DNA of 36,593 nucleotides from Synergistaceae bacterium (lineage in GTDB: Bacteria; Synergistota; Synergistia; Synergistales; Aminobacteriaceae), in contig JAISMH010000040.1 in assembly GCA_031276855.1 (NCBI GenBank), positions 1-36,593 of the forward strand. Reading direction: 5' to 3'. The notes beneath the pieces were generated by a model. That model made no database searches. It was not told the DNA's origin and saw only the letters and a list, made by a program, of their open reading frames with translations. Every line of letters begins with the position of its first letter. Position 1 is the first letter of the stretch. This document shows positions 1 through 8,747 of this stretch, piece by piece. A program made the translations under genes and the position numbers.

Positions 1-62
1 CCGGAGCGGGCCTGTTCCTCGCGGCGGCGTTCTTCGCCGCCCGGAAAAGCGGCAGGCGTTAG
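1..62 (+). CDS. C-terminal end of a probable membrane protein (partial)
   Basis: An open frame enters from the left edge and stops at TAG 60-62. The 19 visible residues (GAGLFLAAAFFAARKSGRR) are a hydrophobic stretch followed by a basic tail, as at the cytoplasmic end of a final transmembrane helix. The gene converges on the minus-strand operon, and the two-way terminator at 116-154 lies between them. The family cannot be named from so little. The frame was chosen for its membrane-like composition and clean stop, so a chance open frame is not excluded. Confidence 0.45.
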   Translation, partial: GAGLFLAAAFFAARKSGRR

Positions 63-115
63 CGGATAATCAATACAAATCAATACGCGCCTTTAATATC
101 GTTCCTTCCCGCGCA

Positions 116-154
116 AAGAACCGGGCGGCCCCTCGCGGGGCCGCCCGGTTCTTT
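116..154. terminator. Bidirectional rho-independent terminator
   Basis: A perfect 12-bp GC stem (121-132 with 137-148) closes a TCGC loop. It has TTCTTT on the right and AAGAA on the left, so it reads as a terminator on both strands. It lies between the plus-strand partial gene ending at 62 and the minus-strand operon ending at 174, and would serve both. Confidence 0.85.
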
Positions 155-173
155 CAGGACAGATCGCAACCGT

Positions 174-791
174 CTATCTTCTGACCAGCGCCCGGATCAC
201 CCGCACCGCGCCGTCTATGCCGGTGAAGCTGGTGTTGACCGCGAGGTGGTAGATTTTCGCGGAACCCCACTTCTGCTCCGTGTAATGCTCGTGGTAGTTC
301 GCCCTGCCCTTGTCCATCCTCGTTATCCGCGCCTCGGCCTCGGCCTCCGTGACGCCGAATTCTTCCGCGACCCGGCGCACCCTGTCCCGCATCTCTCCGT
401 AAACGAAGACGCTGACGCGGCACGGATGACCGCGAAGCACGTAGTTGGCGCAGCGCCCGATGATCACGCAGCTGCCCTGTTCGGCGATTTCCTCGATGAC
501 CTTCGACTGCGCGAAAAATACCTGATCGCTGAGGGGCACGTTGAGCGGGGCGAACACACCCGCTGAGGCGTATCCGCCGATGGCGAGGTTGAACAGGAAC
601 TTGTTGGAAGCCTCCTCCTCCGCCTTTTCTATCGTCAGAGGATCGAGGCCGCTTTTGCCCACGGCCAAATGAATCAGGGACTTGTCGTAAAACGCGATCC
701 CAAGCTCCCCGGCAAGCTGTTCCCCGACCTTCCGCCCTCCGCTTCCGAATTCCCTGCTGATGGTGATCACGAAATTATCGAGATTATTCAT
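174..791 (-). CDS. Cytidylate kinase-like family protein
   Basis: This 205-residue protein resembles the cytidylate-kinase-like family (Cytidylate_kin2), P-loop proteins related to CMP kinase whose substrate is often unproven. The N-terminus FVITISREFGSGGRKVGEQL holds the glycine-rich phosphate-binding loop at about residues 11-20. AFYDKSLIH follows, as in CMP-kinase-like folds. A central CVIIGRCANYVL strand-loop and an arginine-rich lid region (RDRVRRVAEEFGV) also fit. It is the last gene of the minus-strand operon, 40 nt downstream of the L,D-transpeptidase, and ends just before the strong terminator. Whether it acts on CMP is inference, since a canonical Cmk is usually encoded elsewhere. 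Confidence 0.85.
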   Translation of the reverse strand: MNNLDNFVITISREFGSGGRKVGEQLAGELGIAFYDKSLIHLAVGKSGLDPLTIEKAEEEASNKFLFNLAIGGYASAGVFAPLNVPLSDQVFFAQSKVIEEIAEQGSCVIIGRCANYVLRGHPCRVSVFVYGEMRDRVRRVAEEFGVTEAEAEARITRMDKGRANYHEHYTEQKWGSAKIYHLAVNTSFTGIDGAVRVIRALVRR

Positions 792-831
792 GATGAACGC
801 CGCGCCCCCCCTTTTGTATCACTCTTCCGTA

Positions 832-1581
832 TCACTCTTCCTCGATCACGACTTTCATGCTCCTGAACGCGAACTTCTTCAGGTCTTCCAACTCGTCGTT
901 CAGCATACGGACACAGCCCTCGGAAACCATGGTCCCCCGGGAGGCCGGATCGTGCGTTCCGTGAATGCCGATGCCCTGCCACCCCGTGCGGAGGCGGATG
1001 AACCAGGGCCCGTAGGCTCCGCTGATCGAACCCTTGCCGTCCCCGAAATCGTGGGTCCAAGCCTTCGAATCTTCAATAGACTGTACCGTGAAGATGCCGT
1101 TCGGCGTCCGGTTGTCGCCGGCGCGCTCCTTGTCTCCGGGGTTTTTTCCGACGGCGACCGTGTAGACCCGATCCACCTCGTCCCCGCGGTACAGGTAGAG
1201 CCTGAAAAGGGCCTTGTTGATCCGAATCCAGTACTCGTTGTCCTCCACGGTCAGATTGGGCGGCAACGAACCGGGAACGGACGGCGCGGACATGGCTGCC
1301 GTCAAGTCGCCCGAATCCTCCGGCTTCCCGGCAACGGGCGATGTCAGGCGCGCACTGTCCGCGGCATCCCTCGGGCGATCCTCGGCCCGGCGGCGGTAAA
1401 ACTCCGCTCCCCACAGCGCCGCCAGAAGCAGAAGCATCGCGGCGAAGGCGGCTTTCAGAACGGGATGGTAACGCCGCCGCCTCACCCATCGGCCCTGGCC
1501 TTTTTCGAGCCAGACGACATCCGAGTGAAACACGCTTTTCAGCCAGTTTACAAGCCTCTCCAAAATCGCAGGTCTTTTCAT
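832..1581 (-). CDS. L,D-transpeptidase (YkuD domain), membrane-anchored
   Basis: This 249-residue protein belongs to the YkuD (ErfK/YbiS/YcfS/YnhG) family, which forms 3-3 crosslinks in peptidoglycan or attaches proteins to it. A basic cytoplasmic N-terminus is followed by one transmembrane helix at about residues 42-60 (AAFAAMLLLLAALWGAE). The extracytoplasmic catalytic domain covers about 120-249. The signature is intact: IGIHGTHDP with His207, and SEGCVRM with the nucleophile Cys223. TPNGIFTV is the usual substrate-loop strand. It lies between mutS2 and the cytidylate-kinase-like gene and probably shares their transcript. The operon also carries alanine racemase, another peptidoglycan enzyme. 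Confidence 0.93.
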   Translation of the reverse strand: MKRPAILERLVNWLKSVFHSDVVWLEKGQGRWVRRRRYHPVLKAAFAAMLLLLAALWGAEFYRRRAEDRPRDAADSARLTSPVAGKPEDSGDLTAAMSAPSVPGSLPPNLTVEDNEYWIRINKALFRLYLYRGDEVDRVYTVAVGKNPGDKERAGDNRTPNGIFTVQSIEDSKAWTHDFGDGKGSISGAYGPWFIRLRTGWQGIGIHGTHDPASRGTMVSEGCVRMLNDELEDLKKFAFRSMKVVIEEE

Positions 1582-1634
1582 CGGCAGAACATCACTCTCG
1601 TTTTTTTACGGAAAACCCGACAAAAGCACATCAC

Positions 1635-1681
1635 GGGGCTCCGCCCCGCACCCCGGCAGGGGACTCGTCCCCTGCACCCCC
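1635..1681 (-). repeat. GC-rich palindromic repeat, family A
   Basis: Read on the minus strand, this is GGGGGTGCAGGGG, a short palindrome arm, CCCCTGCCGGGGT and then GGGGCGGAGCCCC. The same arrangement recurs at 20381-20426 after the TolC gene. It starts right after the mutS2 stop codon, where the last bases of the gene (GGAATTCAGATAA) are duplicated in tandem. It may act as a REP-like transcript-end structure. Confidence 0.7.
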
Positions 1682-1697
1682 TTATCTGAATTCCCCT

Positions 1698-4064
1698 TTA
1701 TCTGAATTCCACTATCGTGACGCCGTATCCGCCCTCGCCGGCGCCGCCCAGACGGTACGCGGAAACGTACTTCAAACGGGCGCAGAGGGCGTGAACCTCC
1801 CGCCGTAAAATCCCCTCGCCGCGGCCGTGGATCACCGTCACGCTCGAATGGCCGGCCCGGTAGGCCCTGTCCAGATACGTCGTCGTCAGCGGCAGAGCCT
1901 CGTCCACGCTCATTCCCCGAATCATCAGGGAACCCGGCACCGTCTCGCGCTTCATCATAGCAGAAGTATCCACCGGCGGCACGGCTATTTTCGCGGTTTT
2001 TCGCGTCTCGACGAGCTGCTCCACGGGGATCTCCATGTGCATCGGCCCCGCGATGAGCCGCGCTTTGCCGTTCCGCACGGACTCGATCACCCCGACGATC
2101 CCGCTGTCCGCAACCTGCACCGTCAGACCCTCCCGGGGCACGAAGTCCGCCGGCCTGCTTTCCATCTCGCGGGCCGCGCGCCCGGCGCGGCGCTCCTCCA
2201 AACCCTTGCGGAGCGTTTGAATGTCCTGGCGTCTGCTGTTCAATTCTTTGTGAGCCGCGGATTTCGCGGCTTCCTCCAATCCTCTGATGAGCTCGCGCGA
2301 AGCCGTCTCGGCCCTCGCAAGCAGGTCGGAAGCCTGCCTGTCCGCCGCCTCGATGATCCTGTCCCTCTGGCTCTCGAGCTCCGCCGCGCGGGCCTCGAAG
2401 TCGCGCTTGAGCCTCGCCGCCTCCGCGCGTTCCTCGTCGAGCCTCCGCTCCAAACGGTCGAGCGCGGCCCCGCGCTCGTTCAACTGCCCCATCAATTCCT
2501 CGGCGGAGACCTCGCGCGCCCTCAAAGCGGCGTAGGCCCGTTCCAGAACGTCTTCCGGCATTCCCCATCGCTTCGCGATCAGGAGCGCGCTGCTCCTGCC
2601 CGGCACCCCCATCAGAAGGCGGTAGGTCGGGGTCAGGCTGTCCGCGTCGAACTCCATGCTCGCGGTCTCGACGGAGGGCGTGGTCAGGGCGTACTGCTTG
2701 ATGGGGTTGTGGTGCGTGGAGGCAAGCGTCAGAACGCGCCTCTCCCGAAGCGTGTCCAGAATGGCGATACCCAAAGCCGCTCCCTCGTGCGGGTCCGTCC
2801 CCGCGCCGAGCTCGTCCAGCAGCACCAGAGACCGCGGCGTCGCGGCCTTCAGAATGCCGACGATGTTTTTCAGGTGGGCGCTGAAGGTGGACAGGTTCTG
2901 CTCGATGCTCTGCTCGTCTCCGATATCCGCGTAAACCGCGTCGATGTTCCCGACGACGGAGCCGTCGCGCGCGGGCAGGGGCAGGCCCGCCCAGCCCATC
3001 GCGGCGCAAAGCCCCACCGTCTTCAGGACGACCGTCTTCCCTCCCGTGTTCGGCCCCGTGATCACGAGGGAAGAAAACCCTTCCGCCCCGCCGCAGCGGA
3101 CGTCCACCGGAACGGCCGCCTCCCGCAGGAGCGGGTGTCGCGCGCCGGCCAGGCGGAACCGCGTCCCGCGCGACAGCTCCGGCAGGGTCCAGCGCCGCTT
3201 CCTCACGACCTCCCCCGCGGCGAAGAGCAGGTCCGTCTCGCCCAGCGCCCCCTCGGCCTCCGCGATCGCGCGCCCGCGCGCCAGAACGCCGCGCGTGAGT
3301 TCCGTCAGGATGCGCGTCTCCTCGTCCCGCTCGTCTCTCGTCTTCAGCGTCAGGCTGTTGTTGACGGCCGAGAGCATTCGCGGCTCCATGTACACGGAGT
3401 TCCCCGACGCCGAGCGATCGACCAGCAGGCCCGGAAAGCGGTTGACGTACTCCTGCCGCACCAGCAGCAGAAAACGCCCGCCGCGCCAGGCGAGGGAGCG
3501 CTCCTGCAGCATGTTGAGGATGTTCGGGTCTTCCGTCAGGCGGTTCGCCGTCTTGCGCCCCGCCCGCTTCAGGGCTTCGAGTTCGTTTCGGATCTCCAGA
3601 AGTTTCGGCGAGGCGCCGTCCGCCAGGCGCCCGGTGTCCTCGACCACAGCCAGGGCCTCCAGATCCGGGCCGAAGTCTCGGATGCGCCGGGTGAGCGCCT
3701 CGAAGGCGGGATACTCGCCGAGAAGGCCGCTCAGGGCCTCCCTGACCCGCATCGCCAGAGCGAGAAGGGCCTTGACCTTCAGCAGTTCCTCTCCCGAGAG
3801 AAGGCCGCTCCTCTTCGCCGAGGGGAAAAGGTCCGTGACGCAGACGGCACCCGGATTCCACGGCACCCGCTTTTCCCCGTACCGGTCGGCGCAGTCCATC
3901 CACGCGGTGAGGAGCCCCCGGCGGGTCTCCAGCTGCTCGAGATTCTCGCAGGGCGCAAGAGAGGCGAGGGCGCGCTCCCCCAGCTCCCCTCTCAGATTCT
4001 CCGCGAAAGGGAAGAGGGCTTTTTCAAATTCGAGAAGACGCAGGACGGATTCAGAAATTAACAT
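1698..4064 (-). CDS. mutS2: Endonuclease MutS2
   Basis: This 788-residue protein has the normal MutS2 length and layout. The ATPase has Walker A GPNTGGKT at residues 337-344 and Walker B LVLLDELGAGTDPHEGA near 415-430. A long charged coiled-coil region covers about 510-600. A C-terminal Smr domain (about 710-788) carries IHGRGEGILRREV. The mismatch-recognition domain I of MutS is absent, as expected. MutS2 proteins bind branched DNA or, in Bacillus, collided ribosomes; which role applies here cannot be told. The start ATG lies 19 nt downstream of the CvpA-like gene, indicating co-transcription. A palindromic repeat follows the stop codon. Confidence 0.96.
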   Translation of the reverse strand: MLISESVLRLLEFEKALFPFAENLRGELGERALASLAPCENLEQLETRRGLLTAWMDCADRYGEKRVPWNPGAVCVTDLFPSAKRSGLLSGEELLKVKALLALAMRVREALSGLLGEYPAFEALTRRIRDFGPDLEALAVVEDTGRLADGASPKLLEIRNELEALKRAGRKTANRLTEDPNILNMLQERSLAWRGGRFLLLVRQEYVNRFPGLLVDRSASGNSVYMEPRMLSAVNNSLTLKTRDERDEETRILTELTRGVLARGRAIAEAEGALGETDLLFAAGEVVRKRRWTLPELSRGTRFRLAGARHPLLREAAVPVDVRCGGAEGFSSLVITGPNTGGKTVVLKTVGLCAAMGWAGLPLPARDGSVVGNIDAVYADIGDEQSIEQNLSTFSAHLKNIVGILKAATPRSLVLLDELGAGTDPHEGAALGIAILDTLRERRVLTLASTHHNPIKQYALTTPSVETASMEFDADSLTPTYRLLMGVPGRSSALLIAKRWGMPEDVLERAYAALRAREVSAEELMGQLNERGAALDRLERRLDEERAEAARLKRDFEARAAELESQRDRIIEAADRQASDLLARAETASRELIRGLEEAAKSAAHKELNSRRQDIQTLRKGLEERRAGRAAREMESRPADFVPREGLTVQVADSGIVGVIESVRNGKARLIAGPMHMEIPVEQLVETRKTAKIAVPPVDTSAMMKRETVPGSLMIRGMSVDEALPLTTTYLDRAYRAGHSSVTVIHGRGEGILRREVHALCARLKYVSAYRLGGAGEGGYGVTIVEFR

Positions 4065-4083
4065 AAATCGGGCGTTGCCGCCG

Positions 4084-4737
4084 TCATGGTCTCGATGAAG
4101 GGAAAGAATTCGAAGGGAAAGAATCCAGCAGGGTATTCAGGTTCTGCGCCCCGGACGCCGCTCCCTGCATGAGGCGGTCGACGCGGAGCAGTCCCGTCTC
4201 CGTCAGGATTTTGAAAACGGGCGGCCAGGCGACGGCGGCTGTTCGCATGGCCCTGCTTTCCCACATCCACGCGCTGGGGACAAAGGACGAGAAGAGCGTC
4301 ACTCCTCCGTAGATGACGAGCAGCACAAAAAAGACGCGCAGAACCCCCGACAGCGCGCCCAGCGTGTGGTCCAAAAAGGAGAGCCGGGCCGCTCTGACCA
4401 GAGACCGCAGGACTCCGGCCATGAGCGCGAAGGCCAGAGAGACGGCCATGAAAATGACGACGGCGCAGACCGGTTCGAGAATGGTGCGATCCCAGCCTCT
4501 GCCCGCGTAAGACTCCGCCCCCGCGCCGAAAATCCCCATGAGGGCGCGGTCCCAGTTCGGAAAACGGAGCAGAACCATATCGGCCAGAGGCCGCGAAAAC
4601 ATCCAGGAGCAGGCGCAGCTCGCGGCGAACCCGAAGAGGGAGACGATCTCCCCCGTCAGGCCGCGCCGCGCGCCTCTCAGGACAAAAAACGCCAGAGCGC
4701 AGGCCGTCCCGATGTCGAAAATCTGAGCAAAGGTCAT
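4084..4737 (-). CDS. CvpA family membrane protein
   Basis: This 217-residue protein has four hydrophobic segments, at about residues 8-25, 28-48, 95-118 and 135-155. The N-terminal FDIGTACALAFFVLRGARRG plus GLTGEIVSLFGF is the usual start of the CvpA (colicin V production) family. FLDHTLGALSGVLRVFFVLLV is the conserved last part. CvpA proteins are inner-membrane proteins linked to envelope homeostasis, with no firm biochemical role. The gene sits 13 nt downstream of alr and 19 nt upstream of mutS2; cvpA next to mutS2 is a common pairing. The C-terminal 60 residues are less conserved in character. Confidence 0.88.
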   Translation of the reverse strand: MTFAQIFDIGTACALAFFVLRGARRGLTGEIVSLFGFAASCACSWMFSRPLADMVLLRFPNWDRALMGIFGAGAESYAGRGWDRTILEPVCAVVIFMAVSLAFALMAGVLRSLVRAARLSFLDHTLGALSGVLRVFFVLLVIYGGVTLFSSFVPSAWMWESRAMRTAAVAWPPVFKILTETGLLRVDRLMQGAASGAQNLNTLLDSFPSNSFPSSRP

Positions 4738-4750
4738 AAACGTCTCCTTT

Positions 4751-5917
4751 CTAAATCATGACCCTGGGGACGCGGCGGGAGAAGAGGCTCATGACTTGGG
4801 TCTGAACGCTGTCGATCCGTTTGGCGATCTCCGCGGCGGTGATTTCTTCCGTTCCCTGCCGGCCGATTATGACGACCTCGTCGTCGACCCGCGCGTCCGG
4901 AACCTGCGACAGGTCGATCATCGTCTGATCCATGCAGATCGCCCCCACGACGGGGGCGCGTCTGCCGCCGACGAGAACCTCCGGGTTGCGCTGGAAGCGC
5001 GCGAACCCGTCGTAGAATCCCATCGGCATCACGCCGATCCTCTGAACGCCGCGGGTCATGTAACGCAGTCCGTAGCCGATCCCGCTATTGGGCGGAAGAA
5101 CGCGCACGGCGCTCAGGGCCGTTTTGACGGCGGCGGACGGCATCAGCGGGAAGGGGCGGTTCCTCTCTCCGCTCGGCAGGCCGTAAAAGAGGTCTCCGGG
5201 CCGAACCGCGTTCAGGTGCATATGCGGGAAGTGAACGACGGCCGCGCTGTTGCAGGCGTGGAGAAGGGGCAGTTCGAGCCCCGCCGAACGCATTTCCCCG
5301 ACCGCCGCCATGAAACGCTCGAACTGCCAGAGCGTGTAGTCCGGATTGGGTTCCTCCGACGCCGCGAAGTGCGTGAACGCCCCTTCGACGGACAGGCCCA
5401 TGCCGCGCAGAACCGGCGCGCCGGAAACGGCCTCGTCGGGCAGGAATCCCGTCCGCCCCATGCCGCTGTCGATTTTGACGTGGACGCGGGCGGGCAGGCC
5501 CGCGCGCTCCGAGGCCCTCTTCATGGCGAGAGCGTAGTCCAGGTCTCCGCAGGCGCAGATGACGCCGCTTCGGACGAGCGGCTCCGCCGCAACGCGCGGC
5601 GAAGCGCCCATCACCAGAATGTCCTCCTGAAAGCCGTCCTGCCGCAGCGCCAAAGCCTCCTCCGGCGTCGCGACCCCGAACATGCCGCAGCCCTCTTCCC
5701 TCAGAATGCGCGCGATCGCGAGCAGACCCAGGGAGTACGCGTCGCCCTTGACGATCCCGATGACCCGGCAGTTGGGGCCGACGTGCTTCCTGATGTTCCG
5801 GTAGTTCGTCCTCAGGCTCCCGGCGTCGATTTCCAAGCGGGTCGGACGCAGCCTTTCCAAGACTGAGTTCTCCAAGGCCGAGTTCACCACGACTGAGTTC
5901 TCCAAGGCTGAATTCAC
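4751..5917 (-). CDS. alr: Alanine racemase
   Basis: This 388-residue PLP-dependent enzyme interconverts L- and D-alanine for peptidoglycan. The PLP lysine is Lys57 in RVIGIVKGDAYSLG, where most family members have KADAYGHG, so the motif is slightly divergent. HVKIDSGMGRTGF, GIGYGLRYMT (region of the catalytic tyrosine) and GAICMDQTMIDL are clear family motifs. The GTG start overlaps the stop of the symporter gene (GTGA), consistent with translational coupling to an alanine transporter. The first 20 residues are two copies of a 10-residue unit from a 30-bp tandem duplication, so the native start may lie slightly downstream. Confidence 0.95.
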   Translation of the reverse strand: MNSALENSVVVNSALENSVLERLRPTRLEIDAGSLRTNYRNIRKHVGPNCRVIGIVKGDAYSLGLLAIARILREEGCGMFGVATPEEALALRQDGFQEDILVMGASPRVAAEPLVRSGVICACGDLDYALAMKRASERAGLPARVHVKIDSGMGRTGFLPDEAVSGAPVLRGMGLSVEGAFTHFAASEEPNPDYTLWQFERFMAAVGEMRSAGLELPLLHACNSAAVVHFPHMHLNAVRPGDLFYGLPSGERNRPFPLMPSAAVKTALSAVRVLPPNSGIGYGLRYMTRGVQRIGVMPMGFYDGFARFQRNPEVLVGGRRAPVVGAICMDQTMIDLSQVPDARVDDEVVIIGRQGTEEITAAEIAKRIDSVQTQVMSLFSRRVPRVMI

Positions 5918-5918
5918 C
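5861..5918 (-). repeat. 30-bp tandem duplication at the 5' end of alr
   Basis: GACTGAGTTCTCCAAGG recurs exactly 30 bp apart (5861 and 5891), with near-identical following bases. The unit is in frame and encodes NSALENSV twice at the N-terminus of alanine racemase. It probably arose by replication slippage and changes only the leader of the protein. Confidence 0.8.
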
Positions 5919-7287
5919 GCAGGCCCCGATCTTTCAGCCAGGCTTTGTAAGTTTTGAAGAAGGCGGGGCTCAGGAGCAGAAGGGCGATCATGTTGGGAAT
6001 GCCTTCGATGCCCGTCGAGACGTCGACGACCGTCCAGACGAAGTCCACCGACTTCTCCAGAACGATGAATGGCGGAATCAGCCAGATGACGTTGAACAGG
6101 AAGATCGTCGAGGGCTTGTCGCCGAACACGTAAACGACGGAGGTCTTGTATTCGAAGTAATAGCCGATCATCGTGGTCAGGGCCGCCAGAGTGACGGTGA
6201 TCGCGACGATGCTCTGCCCGAAGCCTCCGTAGAGCGACCGGAAGCCGGAGAAGGTCAACTCGACTCCCGTCTGGCCGTTATGCCAGAGATCCGGGGCGGC
6301 GCAGAGGATGACGATGGCGGTCATGGTGCACATCACCATGGTGTCGATGAATACCTCCATAGCGCCGTAAAGGGCCTGATTGCAGGGGTGATCCGTGATG
6401 GCCGTGGCGTGGACCATGGGGGCGGTTCCCAACCCGGCCTCGTTGGAAAATGTTCCGCGCGACGCGCCCCGCTGCAGGGTCTGCATGACCGTCGCGCCGG
6501 CGAAACCGCCGATGGCCGCGTGAGAATTGAAAGCGTACCGGAAGATGTCGATAAAGACGCGGGGAAGGTGCGTGATGTTGACGAGGATGACGCCCACGGA
6601 GAAGAACACGTAAAAAATGACCAGAAAGGGAGTGATCTTTTCCGAGAAACGCCCGATGCGCTTGAACCCGCCGAAGACGACGAGCGCGGTGAGGACGACC
6701 GACACGACGACGGTGTAGATCGGCTCGATCTTGAAGGTCGTGTGAAGCGCGGTGGCCATTGTGGAGGGCTGGACCCACACGGCGGTGCCGAGCGCGCCCA
6801 GAATCATCATGACGCCGTAGAACATCGACAGAGGCTTCCACTTCGCGCCCAGGCCCTTTTCGATGTAGTACATCGGGCCGCCGTAGAACGTGCCGTCGGG
6901 ACGCTGTTCGCGGTAGAGAACGGCGAGCGTGACCTCGACGAACTTCGTCATCATGCCGAGTATCGCCATCAGCCACATCCAAAAGACCGCGCCGGGGCCT
7001 CCCAGCGCGATGGCCGTCGCGACGCCCGCGATGTTGCCGTTGCCGATCGTCCCGGCCAGGGCCGCGGATATCGCCTGAAACGGCGTGATGGTCCCTTCGC
7101 CTTTCAGCGCGTCGCGCCGGATGACCTTGCCCAGAGTCTCGCGGAAGATGAAAGGAAGATGCCGGATCTGAAAGAATCCGGTCCCCAGGGTAAAAACGAT
7201 CCCGCACGCGGCGATGAGCACCAGCATGGGCCACCCCCAAAGCTGCCCGGCCAGCCAGTCGAAAAACTTGAAAAACGCCTCTTCCAT
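5914..7287 (-). CDS. Sodium:alanine symporter, AGCS family
   Basis: This 457-residue polytopic membrane protein matches the alanine/glycine:cation symporter family. Marks include GTGFFQIRHLPFIFRET, the glycine-rich GTIGNGNIAGVATAIALGGP, FWMWLMAILGMMTKFVEVTL and SNEAGLGTAPMVHATA. About ten hydrophobic segments are visible. The ATG at 7287 was chosen because AAAGGGG precedes it by 10 nt; an in-frame extension to 7338 adds 17 residues with no membrane character. It is the first gene of the operon leading into alanine racemase, with which it overlaps by 4 nt. Uptake of alanine followed by racemisation is a reasonable functional link. Confidence 0.95.
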   Translation of the reverse strand: MEEAFFKFFDWLAGQLWGWPMLVLIAACGIVFTLGTGFFQIRHLPFIFRETLGKVIRRDALKGEGTITPFQAISAALAGTIGNGNIAGVATAIALGGPGAVFWMWLMAILGMMTKFVEVTLAVLYREQRPDGTFYGGPMYYIEKGLGAKWKPLSMFYGVMMILGALGTAVWVQPSTMATALHTTFKIEPIYTVVVSVVLTALVVFGGFKRIGRFSEKITPFLVIFYVFFSVGVILVNITHLPRVFIDIFRYAFNSHAAIGGFAGATVMQTLQRGASRGTFSNEAGLGTAPMVHATAITDHPCNQALYGAMEVFIDTMVMCTMTAIVILCAAPDLWHNGQTGVELTFSGFRSLYGGFGQSIVAITVTLAALTTMIGYYFEYKTSVVYVFGDKPSTIFLFNVIWLIPPFIVLEKSVDFVWTVVDVSTGIEGIPNMIALLLLSPAFFKTYKAWLKDRGLR

Positions 7288-7353
7288 AATTATTGTTCCC
7301 CTTTCCCCAGGGTTGCAGGCCCTGGACCTGTTGTGCATATGACGAAAACGAGT

Positions 7354-7382
7354 AAAAAAAGCACCCCGCCGTCGGCCGGGGT
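7354..7382 (-). terminator. Rho-independent terminator of the M20 peptidase gene
   Basis: On the minus strand, ACCCCG and CGGGGT pair around an 8-nt loop and are followed by GC and seven T residues. It starts at the stop codon of the peptidase gene and separates it from the symporter operon. Confidence 0.75.
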
Positions 7383-8575
7383 CAGGCTTCAGCGGCCGCC
7401 GCCCTGGCGATGGCGCGGTAGCCTTCGCAGGCTTTGACGAGCTGGTCGATCTCGATGTACTCGTCCGCGACGTGGGCCAGGCGTTCCAGCGACCCGCCGT
7501 AACCGATGGTGGGGATTCCGGCCTTCCCCGCGTAGTACGAGCCGTTGGTGCAGAAGGCGTAATGCGAAAGCTCCGGGGTCTGGCCGATGGCCTCGAGCCC
7601 TTCCACGGCTTTGCGGACGAAGGGATGATCCGCCTCGAACAGCCAGCCCGGCGCGAAGCGTTTCGCCTCGATTTTCAGGCCGGTGTAGCAGGTGTCCTGT
7701 CCGTCCGCCAGAAAGGCCCGCGCCTGAAAGTCCTCGTCCTCGGCGGAAAGCGAACGGAAAATTTCGTTGAACGGGGCGAGAACGTCTTCTTCCGTCTCGC
7801 CGACCAGAAGGCGCCGGTCGAATGTCGCCCGGCAGAGGCCGGGAATCACCGACGCGCCCGGATACGGAGAGGAGATGACGTCCGTGACCTCCAGAATCCC
7901 CTCTCCCAGCACGGAGTGCCGCGGAGGACGAAAATCCCGCTCCACGGCGGCGATCAGCTTCGCCATTTTCCGAACCGCGTTGACGCCGGCCGACGGGTTG
8001 GACGAGTGGGCCGAGCGCCCCAGGGTCTCCGCGACGACCTCCGCGCGTCCCCGCTGAGCGCGCTTGACGGACAGGTTCGAGGCTTCGCCGATCACGACCA
8101 TGTCCGGAGCCCATTTTTTCCCGATCTCTTCGGAGGCCACGCCCTCGAAGCATTCCTCGTGGACGCTCCCGGCGACGATCAGCTCCCCGTTCAGCGCGTT
8201 TTTTTCGTCTTCGGCGAGGAACGCCGCGGCCAGAACCATCGCGCAGAGGTTCCCCTTCATGTCGCTGGCCGCGCGCCCGTAAATTTTCCCGTCCTCGACC
8301 TCCGCCCCGTAAGGGTCATGGCGCCACAGAGAGGGGTCGGCGACGTCCACGTGATCCATGTGACCCTCCATCAGCAATTTTCCGCCGCCCTTTCCCAGCA
8401 CGATCCGCCCCGCGACATTCCCGTACCGGTCGACCTCCACGCTGTCGTACTTCAATCTCCTCATCGTGCCGGACAGGAAATCCGCCATCGGCCCCTCCTG
8501 CCCGGACAGGCTCTTCAGGCGTATGGCCGCCCTGCAGAATTCTATCAGTTCTTTTTCCCTCGCTTCCGGCAACAT
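7382..8575 (-). CDS. M20 family metallopeptidase / deacylase (ArgE-DapE-YgeY type)
   Basis: This 397-residue protein has the M20 di-metal site in order. MEGHMDHVD gives the first His and Asp, GRAASDMKG the bridging Asp, and GSVHEECFEGVASE the catalytic Glu and the next Glu ligand. A final His lies near FCTNGSYYAG / LAHVADEY. The phrase WRHDPYGAEVEDGKIYGR resembles the YgeY-type selenium-linked hydrolases more than ArgE. Substrates in this superfamily are small peptides or N-acyl amino acids, and the real one is unknown here. The gene is monocistronic: a terminator follows and a divergent threonine aldolase lies upstream. Confidence 0.9.
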   Translation of the reverse strand: MLPEAREKELIEFCRAAIRLKSLSGQEGPMADFLSGTMRRLKYDSVEVDRYGNVAGRIVLGKGGGKLLMEGHMDHVDVADPSLWRHDPYGAEVEDGKIYGRAASDMKGNLCAMVLAAAFLAEDEKNALNGELIVAGSVHEECFEGVASEEIGKKWAPDMVVIGEASNLSVKRAQRGRAEVVAETLGRSAHSSNPSAGVNAVRKMAKLIAAVERDFRPPRHSVLGEGILEVTDVISSPYPGASVIPGLCRATFDRRLLVGETEEDVLAPFNEIFRSLSAEDEDFQARAFLADGQDTCYTGLKIEAKRFAPGWLFEADHPFVRKAVEGLEAIGQTPELSHYAFCTNGSYYAGKAGIPTIGYGGSLERLAHVADEYIEIDQLVKACEGYRAIARAAAAEA

Positions 8576-8747
8576 TCCGCATCCTGCTCCTTATCAGCGT
8601 AATTTTAATGTAATATTATCACGAGTTGCCTTTGTTCCGGTGCCGGACAGACGGATGGGAGCAATATCGGGCGGAATTTGAGCGGGCGGAATTTGATCAG
8701 GCAGCATTTAAGAGGAAAACGTTCAACGATTCAGGAGGGCTCTCGTA
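8576..8747. other. Divergent intergenic region with a 15-bp tandem repeat
   Basis: This gap separates the minus-strand peptidase and the plus-strand threonine aldolase, so it should hold both promoters. An AT-rich stretch at 8596-8625 is the likeliest promoter area for the peptidase, but no box is convincing. GGGCGGAATTTGAGC at 8669-8683 is repeated almost exactly at 8684-8698, a possible regulator site or simple duplication. AGGAGGG precedes the aldolase start. Confidence 0.4.

Noticed and set aside
1606-4061. Very long open frames overlapping mutS2 in other frames on both strands
   Set aside because: High GC makes alternative frames open. These read as arginine- and glycine-rich low-complexity sequence with no motifs, while the mutS2 frame has every family motif.
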